Origin: Pontibaca salina
GTDB lineage: Bacteria; Pseudomonadota; Alphaproteobacteria; Rhodobacterales; Rhodobacteraceae
Assembly: GCF_016307205.1 (NCBI RefSeq)
Contig: NZ_JAEIJD010000007.1
Location: forward strand, 96,483-160,482
DNA length: 64,000 nt
Direction: 5' to 3'
Below the pieces are notes generated by a model, which was given only the letters and a program-made list of their open reading frames with translations, searched no databases and was not told where the DNA came from. Shown one piece after another: positions 49,188 through 58,036 of this stretch. Position 1 is the first letter of the stretch; each line of letters opens with the position of its first letter. The position numbers were made by a program, and so were the translations under genes.

Positions 49188-50163
49188 AATGTCCGAGACA
49201 CCAGTAGTTTCAGTGGTCATCCCGACCTATAATCGGGCGCATATCCTATGCGATGCGCTGGACAGCGTGTTGGTGCAAAGTTTCACCGATCTGGAGGTGA
49301 TCGTTGTTGACGATGCTTCCGATGACGGCACCGAAATCGCTGTTCATGACTGGCGTAGCCGTAACCGCCCGCCCTTTCCCATTCGCTTCATCCGCCAAGC
49401 GCGCGGCGGCGGCAACGTCGCGCGAAATCGGGGCATTGCCGAGGCACGCGGCGAATTCGTCGCCTTTCTTGACAGTGATGATCTTTGGCATGCCGACAAG
49501 ATCGCCAGACAGGTGACGCGATTGCGCGCACGGCCCGATCACGGCGCGGTTTACACAGGCTTGCGCGAGGTTGAGCTGTCCACCGGCGCGGTACTGGCAC
49601 AGCACGGACACCGCTTTCCCGAGGGGGATCTGCTTGATGCCCTTCTGGTAAGCGATGTCACCGCCCCGACCTCGACCTATTTGGTGCGGCGACAGGTCTT
49701 GCTCGATGCGGGATGCTTCGATCCGGCGCTCGCCGCGCGGCAGGACTGGGACATGTGGATCCGCGTCGCCGAACGCACAATGATCGCCTGCGTGCCCGAA
49801 GCGCTGGTTGATCTCAGGCTCCATTCCGGGCCGCGTACCGCCTCTGACCCAACGCGCGAATTGCAGGCCTATGAGTTAATTCTCAAGAAATACCAACCGC
49901 TGCGCCGCAGCCGCGGGTTGAAGGTGCGGCTGGCGGCACGTGCCAGCTATCACCGCCGGACCGGGCGCGTTCACCTACATTATCTTGGCCGCCGATGGCG
50001 CGCCATCCGCCATTACCTCATCGCGATCCTGTATTGGCCGTTCGCTGTCGACACTTGGGCGGCGCTGATCGGCGCGGCACTGCCTGCGCGATTGCGCGCC
50101 GTCCTGCGCCGCCGATGGAATGCAATTTTCGGAGGGACCGCCATTGGCATCCGCAGTCATTGA
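49168..50163 (+). CDS. Family 2 glycosyltransferase
   Basis: 331 residues. GT-A motifs: VSVVIPTYNRAHILCDALDS, EVIVVDDASDDGTEIA and VAFLDSDDLWHADKIARQV, then RQDWDMWIRVAER in the acceptor region. The C-terminal part is basic. AAGGAG lies ten bases before the ATG at 49168; an ATG at 49189 (MSETPV) is also possible. It overlaps the start of the next gene, consistent with an operon. Confidence 0.88.
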   Translation: MRPKILEMSETPVVSVVIPTYNRAHILCDALDSVLVQSFTDLEVIVVDDASDDGTEIAVHDWRSRNRPPFPIRFIRQARGGGNVARNRGIAEARGEFVAFLDSDDLWHADKIARQVTRLRARPDHGAVYTGLREVELSTGAVLAQHGHRFPEGDLLDALLVSDVTAPTSTYLVRRQVLLDAGCFDPALAARQDWDMWIRVAERTMIACVPEALVDLRLHSGPRTASDPTRELQAYELILKKYQPLRRSRGLKVRLAARASYHRRTGRVHLHYLGRRWRAIRHYLIAILYWPFAVDTWAALIGAALPARLRAVLRRRWNAIFGGTAIGIRSH

Positions 50164-51340
50164 TTTCCCAGTGCCCTTTCCATCGGTCGCCTTTTTCGCA
50201 AACCAGCTTGCGGATGTCCAAGGCCATGGTTTGGCACGATATGCACAAGAATTGCTGGACGCATTGCGCGCACTTGACGGGCCTAAAATATCCCCGGTCG
50301 CCGCTTGGTCTGCGCTCTCGCCGGACCGGCTGGCCGAACGGCGCCGCGAGATCGGTCTCGAACTTACCGGTCTGGGGCGGCGGGGAACCTCGCTGTTATG
50401 GACCTTTCTGGATCGTCCTTTCATCGAGTCACGCCTAAATCGGCGAATTGATGTGGTTCACGCGGTGACGCTTGGCTATCCAGTCGCTACCGAAAAACCC
50501 CTTGTCGTCACAATTCACGACCTTGGCCCGCTCACCCATCCCGAATACTTTCGTAACACCCGCCCTTGGGTCATGCGGCGCAGCCTTGACCAGGCGGTGC
50601 GCAAGGCGGACGCGATCGTGTGCGTGTCGCAAGCGACGGCGAACGAGGTTCGCGATATCGCCGGCCCTGCCGTTGATAGCCGGTTGCAAGTCGTTTTGGA
50701 GGGCGTCGCCGAACGCTTTTTCGTGCCATCGGACCCCGCAGTGCTCAACCAGTTGAACCTGCCCGACGCCGAGCTGCCGTTTATCCTTTCTGCCGGGGCC
50801 AACAGTCCGCGCAAGAACCTGCGGGGGCTGTTGCGGGCGATGGCCGTCGCTATGCAAGAGATACCGCACCATCTGGTTCTCGTCGGCGGCACCGGTTGGG
50901 AAACTTCATCGTTCGAGCAGGAAATCGCAAACCCCGTTTTTCAAGGCCGCGTGCACCGCGTCGGATATGTCTCGGACCCGCAATTGCGGGCATTGTACCA
51001 ATCCGCCGCGCTTTACGCTCATCCATCACTGTACGAGGGCTTCGGTTTGCCCGTGCTTGAAGCGATGGCAAGCGGGACCCCGGTTGTCGTCTCGAACCGA
51101 AGCTCCCTGCCCGAGGTCGCTGGGACGGCGGGTCGTCTCAGTAACGCCAGCGCGCCCGAAAGCTTCGCCGCCGATATCGTCGAAATCTGCACAAATGAGG
51201 CAATTCGAAAGCGCATGATCGCGGACGGCAAGGCGCATGCGGCACGCTTTCGGTGGTCGGACTGCGCCCAAGCAATGGCCAATATTTACGGCGACGTATC
51301 TGGTGTTGCCTTCCGGCAGAAAAGGATGGCCGAACAATGA
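50144..51340 (+). CDS. Family 4 glycosyltransferase
   Basis: 398 residues in the GT-B fold. Visible: GLARYAQELLDALRAL near the N-terminus, VHAVTLGYP, the acceptor-side VTIHDLGPLTHPEYF, FILSAGANSPRKNLRGLL and the nucleotide-sugar EX7E motif YEGFGLPVLEAMASGTPVV. The TTG at 50144 is preceded by GGAGGGA at ideal spacing; an ATG at 50120 in the same frame lacks such a site, so the TTG is preferred. Overlaps the next gene by 4 nt. Confidence 0.87.
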   Translation: MASAVIDFPVPFPSVAFFANQLADVQGHGLARYAQELLDALRALDGPKISPVAAWSALSPDRLAERRREIGLELTGLGRRGTSLLWTFLDRPFIESRLNRRIDVVHAVTLGYPVATEKPLVVTIHDLGPLTHPEYFRNTRPWVMRRSLDQAVRKADAIVCVSQATANEVRDIAGPAVDSRLQVVLEGVAERFFVPSDPAVLNQLNLPDAELPFILSAGANSPRKNLRGLLRAMAVAMQEIPHHLVLVGGTGWETSSFEQEIANPVFQGRVHRVGYVSDPQLRALYQSAALYAHPSLYEGFGLPVLEAMASGTPVVVSNRSSLPEVAGTAGRLSNASAPESFAADIVEICTNEAIRKRMIADGKAHAARFRWSDCAQAMANIYGDVSGVAFRQKRMAEQ

Positions 51341-52491
51341 AAATTCTCTTCACCGCGAATTCCTCTTTCAATCTCGTGAACTTTCGCGCTGGCCTACTCC
51401 GGGCCTTGTTCGATGCCGGGCACGAAGTTGTCGCGCTCGTGCCGCATGATGAATATACTGACCGGCTCAAGGAAACGTTTCATTGCAAGATCGTCGAGTT
51501 CAAACTTGACCGGCGGGGAAAATCGCCGCTGCGAGAAACTCAGTCGCTGGCTCAGATCATAGCAGCTACGCGACGCACGCAACCCGACGCCATCATAAGT
51601 TACACGATAAAAAACAACCTGTATGGCGGCGCAGCGGCCCGACTGACCGGAATACCCATCCTTCCCAATATCACGGGCCTTGGAACGCTGTTTTCCGATC
51701 GCGGCTTTCTGGCCGGGTTCGCCCGGGAGATGTACCGGATTGTCTTGAGGAACGCGCCAGTCGTATTTTTCCAGAACACGCAGGACCGCGACCAATTCCT
51801 CAAGGCCGGGATCATAGCCCCCGACCAAGCCTATCTCTTGCCCGGCTCGGGTGTCGACCTTGCCAGATTTACCGTGGTACAGATGCCCGACCGAGCCCGC
51901 CGCGCGCCGGTATTCCTGCTGATTGGTCGGCTGCTCTGGCAAAAAGGCATTGGAGAGTTTGTCGAGGCGGCGCGCCGGGTACGTGCACAATACCCGGAGT
52001 CGGAATTCTGCATCTGCGGCGGGTTTGAGGCGCCCAGTCGCGCGGCGGTTTCCCGGCGCGTCATGGAGGACTGGGTTCACGAGGGCATCGTCCGCTATTT
52101 CGGCAAGCAGATGGATATCAATCCAATCATCGCGCAATGTGATTGCGTGGTACTTCCGACCTATTATCGCGAAGGCACGCCCCGTTCATTGCTGGAAGCC
52201 GCCGCCTGCGGCCGGCCTGTCATTACCACCGATATGCCCGGATGCCGCGACGTCGTGATCGACGGCTTGACCGGCTTTGCAGTTGCGCCCGCCGATATCG
52301 ATGATCTGACCCGCGCGATGCTGGCCATCGCGGATTGCGGCCGGACAAAGCGTACAATGATGGGCCGCGCTGGACGCGCTCATATCGAGGAGAACTATGA
52401 TGAGCGTCTCGTTATCCAAGCCTATCTGAACGCCTTGGGCAGACTGGGACACCCGGCCAGCACCGGCGTGCCCGTCGTGTCGCCCGAATAG
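51337..52491 (+). CDS. Family 4 glycosyltransferase (PglA/CapM-like)
   Basis: 384 residues, GT-B. Begins MKILFTANSSFNLVNFRAG; ILPNITGLGTLFSDRGFLAG resembles the PglA/CapM subgroup acting on undecaprenyl-diphosphate-linked acceptors. FLLIGRLLWQKGIGEFVEAA and YREGTPRSLLEAAACGRPVI (EX7E) are the donor-side motifs. Translationally coupled to the preceding gene. A 76-bp gap before rfbF suggests a possible internal promoter there. Confidence 0.88.
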   Translation: MKILFTANSSFNLVNFRAGLLRALFDAGHEVVALVPHDEYTDRLKETFHCKIVEFKLDRRGKSPLRETQSLAQIIAATRRTQPDAIISYTIKNNLYGGAAARLTGIPILPNITGLGTLFSDRGFLAGFAREMYRIVLRNAPVVFFQNTQDRDQFLKAGIIAPDQAYLLPGSGVDLARFTVVQMPDRARRAPVFLLIGRLLWQKGIGEFVEAARRVRAQYPESEFCICGGFEAPSRAAVSRRVMEDWVHEGIVRYFGKQMDINPIIAQCDCVVLPTYYREGTPRSLLEAAACGRPVITTDMPGCRDVVIDGLTGFAVAPADIDDLTRAMLAIADCGRTKRTMMGRAGRAHIEENYDERLVIQAYLNALGRLGHPASTGVPVVSPE

Positions 52492-52567
52492 GTAGTAGGA
52501 ATTATGGCCATTGGACACGCGGCGCATAGCAGGTTGATAATCAGTAAAATTATAAAGGGGATGATTT

Positions 52568-53344
52568 ATGAAAACGGCAATTCTTGCAGGTGGCAAGGGA
52601 ACCCGCCTAGCCGAAGAAACCTCGGTACGTCCCAAGCCAATGGTCGAGATCGGTGGCAAGCCGATTTTGTGGCATATCATGAACATCTATTCGCATTATG
52701 GGTTTAACGATTTCGCTGTCGCATTGGGTTACAAGGGCGAATATATAAAACGCTATTTTGTCGAATACGGCTCGCTTTCCGGAAACCTGACCGTCGATCT
52801 TGAAAACTCCGAACCGGTCCGACGCCATGAGCAAGACCATGCACCGTGGAAAATCGACCTGATCGAAACCGGGGACGAAACGCTGACCGGTGGCCGGGTC
52901 AAACGCCTAAAGCCCTATCTGGGTGGCAGCACCTTCATGCTGACCTGGGGTGATGGGGTCTCGGACATCGACATCAATAACCTGATCGCCTTCCACAAGA
53001 GTCATGGAAAACTGGCGACGATCACGGCGGTGCGGCCGCAGGCGCGGTACGGACATATGCGCTTTGACGGCGAACAGGTCATCGCTTTCGAGGAAAAACC
53101 GCAAACCGCCGAAGGCTGGATTAACGGTGCCTTCTTCGTGCTTGAACCTGAAGTGTTTGATTACATCGAAGGCGACATGGTGATGTTCGAACATGCGCCA
53201 TTAGAAAACCTCGCGAGGGATGGTCAGTTGATGGCCTATCGGCACACCGGGTTCTGGGCGGCCATGGATACGTTGCGCGACAAGTATAATCTTCAGAAAA
53301 TCTGGGATTCCGGTGACCGGCCCTGGGCAGTTTGGGAGCAGTGA
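52568..53344 (+). CDS. rfbF: Glucose-1-phosphate cytidylyltransferase
   Basis: Makes CDP-glucose from CTP and glucose-1-phosphate, the entry to CDP-linked deoxy or branched sugars. 258 residues. Signature AILAGGKGTRLAEETSVRPKP, GGKPILWHIMNIYSHYGF, TWGDGVSDIDI and HTGFWAAMDTLRDK are standard for RfbF. It starts the CDP-sugar module: the epimerase/methyltransferase fusion begins one base after its stop. The usual partner RfbG (CDP-glucose 4,6-dehydratase) is not found as a separate gene in the window. Confidence 0.95.
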   Translation: MKTAILAGGKGTRLAEETSVRPKPMVEIGGKPILWHIMNIYSHYGFNDFAVALGYKGEYIKRYFVEYGSLSGNLTVDLENSEPVRRHEQDHAPWKIDLIETGDETLTGGRVKRLKPYLGGSTFMLTWGDGVSDIDINNLIAFHKSHGKLATITAVRPQARYGHMRFDGEQVIAFEEKPQTAEGWINGAFFVLEPEVFDYIEGDMVMFEHAPLENLARDGQLMAYRHTGFWAAMDTLRDKYNLQKIWDSGDRPWAVWEQ

Positions 53345-53345
53345 T

Positions 53346-55676
53346 ATGCGGGTAATCGTAACCGGCCATCTGGGCTATATCGGAACCGTCCTTACGCCAA
53401 TGCTGCTGAAGGCCGGCCATGAGGTCTTCGGCATGGACAGCGATCTCTACGAGCGCTGTACCTTTGCGCCGGGCGGTCCGATCCCCCCGGTCAAGGCGGT
53501 CCGCAAGGATATTCGCCATGTGACCGTCGCCGATTTTTTGGGATTTGACGCGGTCGTCCATCTGGCGGCCCTGTCAAATGATCCTTTGGGGGATTTCCGA
53601 CCCGATATCACGCACAGCATCAATTTTCAGGGTACTATGCGTGTCGCTGAGGCCGCCAAGGCTGCAGGCGTTTCGCGCTTTGTGTTTTCGTCATCCTGCT
53701 CGAATTACGGTGCATCGGGCAGCGGGATGATCGATGAATTGGGGCGCTTCAATCCGGTGACCCCCTACGGCGAAAGCAAGGTCGCGTCAGAACTGGCCCT
53801 AGCGGAACTTTCGGACGACAGGTTTTGCCCGACCTTTCTGCGGTCGGCGACCGCGTATGGCGTCAGCCCGCGTATCCGGTTTGATCTCGTGCTGAACAAT
53901 CTGGTTGCCTGGGCGGTGACGACCGGCAACATCCACATGAAATCAGATGGCACGCCTTGGCGCCCGATCACCCATATCGAGGATATCAGCCGCGCCATAT
54001 TGGCCACGCTCAACGCGCCTGCCGACGCCGTGCGCAACGAAGCCTTCAATGTCGGCGTCACCGAACACAATTATCAGATCCGGGAACTTGCCGAAATCGT
54101 CGCCGACATCGTGCCCGGATGCGAGGTGACCTTTGCCGAAGACGCGGGCCCGGATAAACGCTCGTACCGGGTCAATTGTGACAAGATTCAGGCGGTACTG
54201 CCGGATTTCAAACCGCAATGGGATGCGCGCAAGGGGGCGCAGTCACTGTACGACGCCTACCGACAGATTGATCTGACCCTCAATGAATTCGAAGGCCCAC
54301 GCTATCAGCGGATCGGTCATATCAAGCAGTTAATCTCCGAAGGCATCATCGACGAGACCCTGACCCATACCGTTCATGGCGAAGCTCAACGACCGAATGA
54401 GAGTTTTGACGGCATGGCAAATGACTTCGGGGCGGATGCCGCGGCGGCAACTTGTATTTCATGCCACCATGCGGGGCTGCAGCCGATCCTCGATCTCGGA
54501 CAGATGCCGCGCTCGGATGGTCTGTTGGACGAAACCCGTCTGGGCATGCGCGAACCGGTGCTGCCTTTGCGGCTGGGTTATTGTCCTGATTGCAGCCTTG
54601 TCCAACTGCTTGAAACCCATCCGCCGGAAGACATGTTTGGTGCCGATTACCTCTATTTCTCGTCCTTCTCGGATGACCTGATCAAACACAGTAAGGAAAA
54701 TGCTGCCGATCTGATCCGGGCGCGCGATCTAGGCAGCAATGATCTGGTGGTCGAGATTGCCTCGAATGACGGCTATATGTTGCAGAACTTCAAGGCCAAA
54801 GGGATCGCCACATTGGGGATCGACCCAGCGAGCCAGCCCGCAAAAGCCGCGCAAGAAAAGGGGATCGAGACGATCATCGATTTCTTTGGCACGCGGGTGG
54901 CGCAACGCCTGAAAGACCAAGGCCGGCGGGCAAATGTGATCATCGCCAACAATGTCGTGGCGCATGTCGCCGACCAGAACGATCTGGTTGCCGGGATGTC
55001 CCTGCTTCTGGCCGATGATGGCGTCGTTGTAGTTGAATTTCCCTATGTGCGGGATCTGATCGAACAGGTCGAATTCGATACGATCTATCACGAACATCTT
55101 TGCTATTTCTCGCTGGCATCGGCCAAACGACTGTTCGAGCGTCACGGCCTCTATCTGAATGACGTTATGCGGTTGCCAATTCACGGCGGCTCGATCCGGC
55201 TGTTTCTAGAGAAAAACCCATCGCCCACTCAGGCGGTCACAGATCTTTTGCACGAGGAAGCCCAGCTTGGGTTGAACAGTTTTGACCATTACGCAGATTT
55301 CGGCGCGCGGGTTCGCGACTTTCGCCGCAAGGCACGGGAATTCATCGGCCAGTTGAAATCCGAGGGCCATCGGATTGCCGCCTATGGCGCGGCGGCGAAG
55401 GGCACGATCATGCTGAACTATCTTGGCCTGAATGCGCGGGTGATCGAATATGTCGTGGACCGCAATATTCACAAAAGGGGCAAATACATGCCGGGCGTCA
55501 GGCTGAAAATCGACGACCCCGCAAAACTGATGGCGGACCGCCCCGACTACGTCGTCATCCTGCCATGGAATTTTCGCGATGAAATTATCCGACAACAGCA
55601 GGACTTCCTTGCGACCGGTGGCAAGTTCATCGTGCCGACACCTGAACTTGAGGTCGTGGAACATCGCCATGACTGA
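53346..55676 (+). CDS. Fusion of NAD-dependent epimerase/dehydratase and sugar C-methyltransferase
   Basis: 776 residues, two enzymes in one frame. Residues 1 to about 335: extended short-chain dehydrogenase with VTGHLGYIGTVLTPMLLK (GxxGxxG), VVHLAALSNDPLGDF, SSSCSNYG and the catalytic YGESK. A hinge (about 336-368) follows. Residues 370-776: zinc-binding start CISCHHAGLQ...YCPDCSL, SAM motif VVEIASNDGYMLQN, the TylC3/TcaB9-type active-site YHEHLCYFS (about 581), and the C-terminal GAAAKGTIMLNYLG domain. Likely performs keto-sugar epimerisation or dehydration and C-3-type methylation of a CDP-hexose. Overlaps the next methyltransferase by 8 nt. The fusion appears genuine: no stop codon or frame break at the junction. 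Confidence 0.88.
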   Translation: MRVIVTGHLGYIGTVLTPMLLKAGHEVFGMDSDLYERCTFAPGGPIPPVKAVRKDIRHVTVADFLGFDAVVHLAALSNDPLGDFRPDITHSINFQGTMRVAEAAKAAGVSRFVFSSSCSNYGASGSGMIDELGRFNPVTPYGESKVASELALAELSDDRFCPTFLRSATAYGVSPRIRFDLVLNNLVAWAVTTGNIHMKSDGTPWRPITHIEDISRAILATLNAPADAVRNEAFNVGVTEHNYQIRELAEIVADIVPGCEVTFAEDAGPDKRSYRVNCDKIQAVLPDFKPQWDARKGAQSLYDAYRQIDLTLNEFEGPRYQRIGHIKQLISEGIIDETLTHTVHGEAQRPNESFDGMANDFGADAAAATCISCHHAGLQPILDLGQMPRSDGLLDETRLGMREPVLPLRLGYCPDCSLVQLLETHPPEDMFGADYLYFSSFSDDLIKHSKENAADLIRARDLGSNDLVVEIASNDGYMLQNFKAKGIATLGIDPASQPAKAAQEKGIETIIDFFGTRVAQRLKDQGRRANVIIANNVVAHVADQNDLVAGMSLLLADDGVVVVEFPYVRDLIEQVEFDTIYHEHLCYFSLASAKRLFERHGLYLNDVMRLPIHGGSIRLFLEKNPSPTQAVTDLLHEEAQLGLNSFDHYADFGARVRDFRRKAREFIGQLKSEGHRIAAYGAAAKGTIMLNYLGLNARVIEYVVDRNIHKRGKYMPGVRLKIDDPAKLMADRPDYVVILPWNFRDEIIRQQQDFLATGGKFIVPTPELEVVEHRHD

Positions 55677-56856
55677 CCCGGCCATGATGCGCACATCCTG
55701 TCCAGCCTGCAGCGGAACAGATCTGCATGAAATCTACCGGCTCGACGCGATCCCGGTCCAAAGCTGCATCTTACTGGGCAGCCCGGAGGAAGCGCGCGCC
55801 TTTCCTACCGCGCCAATGGTGCTGATGTTCTGCGACACCTGCGGATTCATCTTCAATTCGGCATTCGATGCCAGCAAGGTCGACTATGAGTCAACGACCG
55901 AGGAGAGCCAGCATTTTTCGGGAACGTTCAACCGTTTTGCCAGAAAACTGGCCGCCGAGATCACCGAGAGCCTAGACATGAAAGGTAAAAACACGCTGGA
56001 AATTGGGAGCGGCAAAGGCGAATTTCTTCGGGAACTGGCCACAACCAGCGGCACCATCGGGCTGGGCGTGGATCCGGGTTTCATTCCAGAGCGTTTACAA
56101 GAAGTGGCCGAGGTCGACATCACCTTTCGGCGTGAGTTCTTTGCCCCCGAAAATATAACGGTTGCGCCTGATCTGGTCGTGTGCCGCCACACTCTGGAGC
56201 ATATCGGGCCGGTCAAAACCTTCGTCGAGGATGTCGCGAAAGTCTTGAGTAAATCCTCAGATGCAATGACATTTTTCGAAACTCCGGATGTGCGTCGGGT
56301 TCTTGCCGAAGGTGCCTTCTGGGACATTTATTATGAGCATTGTTCCTATTTCACACTCGGCAGCCATGCGCGGCTGTTTCGCGCTGCGGGCTTTGATGTG
56401 ACCCGGCTCTATCTCGATTATGACGATCAATACATCATCCAGTACGCCAGAAAATCAGCGCAACAGACCCGGCTAACGCAGGAAGACGATCTGGACGAAC
56501 TGCGCGCGCTGGCCGCCGCATTTCCAGATCGGGTCCGCAAGATCCGCGATGACTGGAAAAACTTTGTGGCTGACCGCAAGGCTCAGGGGAAATCGATCGC
56601 GCTCTGGGGCGGCGGCTCAAAAGGGGTGTCGTTTCTGACCACGAATGATCTGGACGATCAGATCGCGCGGGTCATCGATATCAACCCCTTTAAGCAAGGC
56701 AAATTTCTGCCGGTCACTGCGCATCAAGTCCAGGCACCTGAGGCCCTGCTGGATGATCCGCCCGACACAATCATCGTGATGAATCCCATCTATCTCGACG
56801 AGATCAGAGCTCACTTGAACAGCCTCGGACTGAACCCCGAACTGGTGGCGGTCTGA
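55669..56856 (+). CDS. Sugar C-methyltransferase family protein (paralogue 2)
   Basis: 395 residues with the same three-part layout as the C-terminal half of the preceding fusion: zinc motif CPACSGTDL...FCDTCGFIF, SAM motif TLEIGSGKGEFLREL, active-site-like IYYEHCSYFT, and the Rossmann-like C-terminal domain IALWGGGSKGVSFLT. Could methylate carbon on a second sugar or act in another C-C or N/O-methyl step. Stop and next start are separated by a single base, so it is coupled to paralogue 3. Divergent in sequence from both neighbours, so not a recent duplicate. Confidence 0.85.
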   Translation: MTDPAMMRTSCPACSGTDLHEIYRLDAIPVQSCILLGSPEEARAFPTAPMVLMFCDTCGFIFNSAFDASKVDYESTTEESQHFSGTFNRFARKLAAEITESLDMKGKNTLEIGSGKGEFLRELATTSGTIGLGVDPGFIPERLQEVAEVDITFRREFFAPENITVAPDLVVCRHTLEHIGPVKTFVEDVAKVLSKSSDAMTFFETPDVRRVLAEGAFWDIYYEHCSYFTLGSHARLFRAAGFDVTRLYLDYDDQYIIQYARKSAQQTRLTQEDDLDELRALAAAFPDRVRKIRDDWKNFVADRKAQGKSIALWGGGSKGVSFLTTNDLDDQIARVIDINPFKQGKFLPVTAHQVQAPEALLDDPPDTIIVMNPIYLDEIRAHLNSLGLNPELVAV

Positions 56857-56857
56857 C

Positions 56858-58024
56858 ATGATTTCAGCCTGTCCCATATGCCAGAGCTCCAACCCGAAAC
56901 CGGTCTTCCGGCTCGGCCACATGCCAGTGCTCTGCAACCAGCTTTGGCCCGATGTGGAAACCGCGCGCGCCGCCCCGTCGGGCGATGTCGACCTTGTCGG
57001 CTGCACCACATGCGCCTTCATCTGGAACCGACAGTTCGACCCGGAGCGGATGGTATATGAATCGGGCTATGAAAACGCGCTGCATCATTCGCCAAAATTC
57101 CGCGCCTTCGCCAGCGACCTGACCCACCACCTGATCGAGCGCCACGATCTGGCAGGAAAACATGTGGTCGAGATCGGCTGCGGCGATGGCCACATACTTG
57201 ATCTGATGGTCAAACACGGGGCCGCCACCGCAACCGGATACGATCCCTCGATGGCGGGCCGCGAAAGCCAGTTCACCGCGCGCGAAGGCGTGCGGATCAT
57301 ACCGGAATATTTCGCCTCCCGCAAACTTGACGGCGGTTTCGATGCCATCATCTGCCGGCATGTTCTGGAACATCTGGATGAGCCGCAAACCTTGCTGACC
57401 CAGATCAGACACGCCATCGGCGACCGCGACGTGGTCGTATATTTCGAGGTTCCCAATGCCGGTTGGATGCTCGACGGTGTATCCATGTGGGACGTCATCT
57501 ATGAGCATGTCGGCTATTGGAGCGCGCCTGCCCTTACGACCGCATTCGTTCGCGCTGGGTTCGAGCCGGTCAATGTTTCCACCGGCTATTCCGAACAATT
57601 CCTGATGATCGAAGCGCGGCCCGCCAAGATCAGACAGCGGGATTTCGTGGCAACGGGCACCGACAAGATAAAGACGCTTTCCAACCAGTTCGCCGCATCC
57701 GCGCAGGAAGAAATGATCGCTTGGCGCGCCCGGCTCGGGTCTCAGGCAGGCAAGACCGTGATTTGGGGGGCCGGCTCGAAAGGTATAACATTCGCCAACG
57801 CCATGGGCACTGTCCACAGCACTCTCGACGCTCTGATCGACCTCAATCCGCGCAAGAAAGGGCTGTTTGTTCCGGGTGTGGGACTTGAGGTCAGGCCACC
57901 CCAAGACCTGCGCTTGCTTGCACCCGACCATATCCTGATCGCAAACGCTCTTTATCGCGACGAAATCGCCGATCAGGTCCGGGCCATGGGATTGTCACCA
58001 AGTTTTGCGACGCTGACAGGTTAG
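56858..58024 (+). CDS. Sugar C-methyltransferase family protein (paralogue 3)
   Basis: 388 residues. Zinc motif CPICQSSNP...GCTTCAFIW, SAM motif VVEIGCGDGHILDLM, and a C-terminal TVIWGAGSKGITFANAMG domain as in the two preceding paralogues. At the active-site position the sequence is VIYEHVGYWS: Ile replaces the first Tyr of the Y-x-E-H pattern seen in the fusion and in paralogue 2, so activity may differ. Ends 12 nt before the next GT4 gene. Confidence 0.83.
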   Translation: MISACPICQSSNPKPVFRLGHMPVLCNQLWPDVETARAAPSGDVDLVGCTTCAFIWNRQFDPERMVYESGYENALHHSPKFRAFASDLTHHLIERHDLAGKHVVEIGCGDGHILDLMVKHGAATATGYDPSMAGRESQFTAREGVRIIPEYFASRKLDGGFDAIICRHVLEHLDEPQTLLTQIRHAIGDRDVVVYFEVPNAGWMLDGVSMWDVIYEHVGYWSAPALTTAFVRAGFEPVNVSTGYSEQFLMIEARPAKIRQRDFVATGTDKIKTLSNQFAASAQEEMIAWRARLGSQAGKTVIWGAGSKGITFANAMGTVHSTLDALIDLNPRKKGLFVPGVGLEVRPPQDLRLLAPDHILIANALYRDEIADQVRAMGLSPSFATLTG

Positions 58025-58036
58025 GATGGCCGAGCC

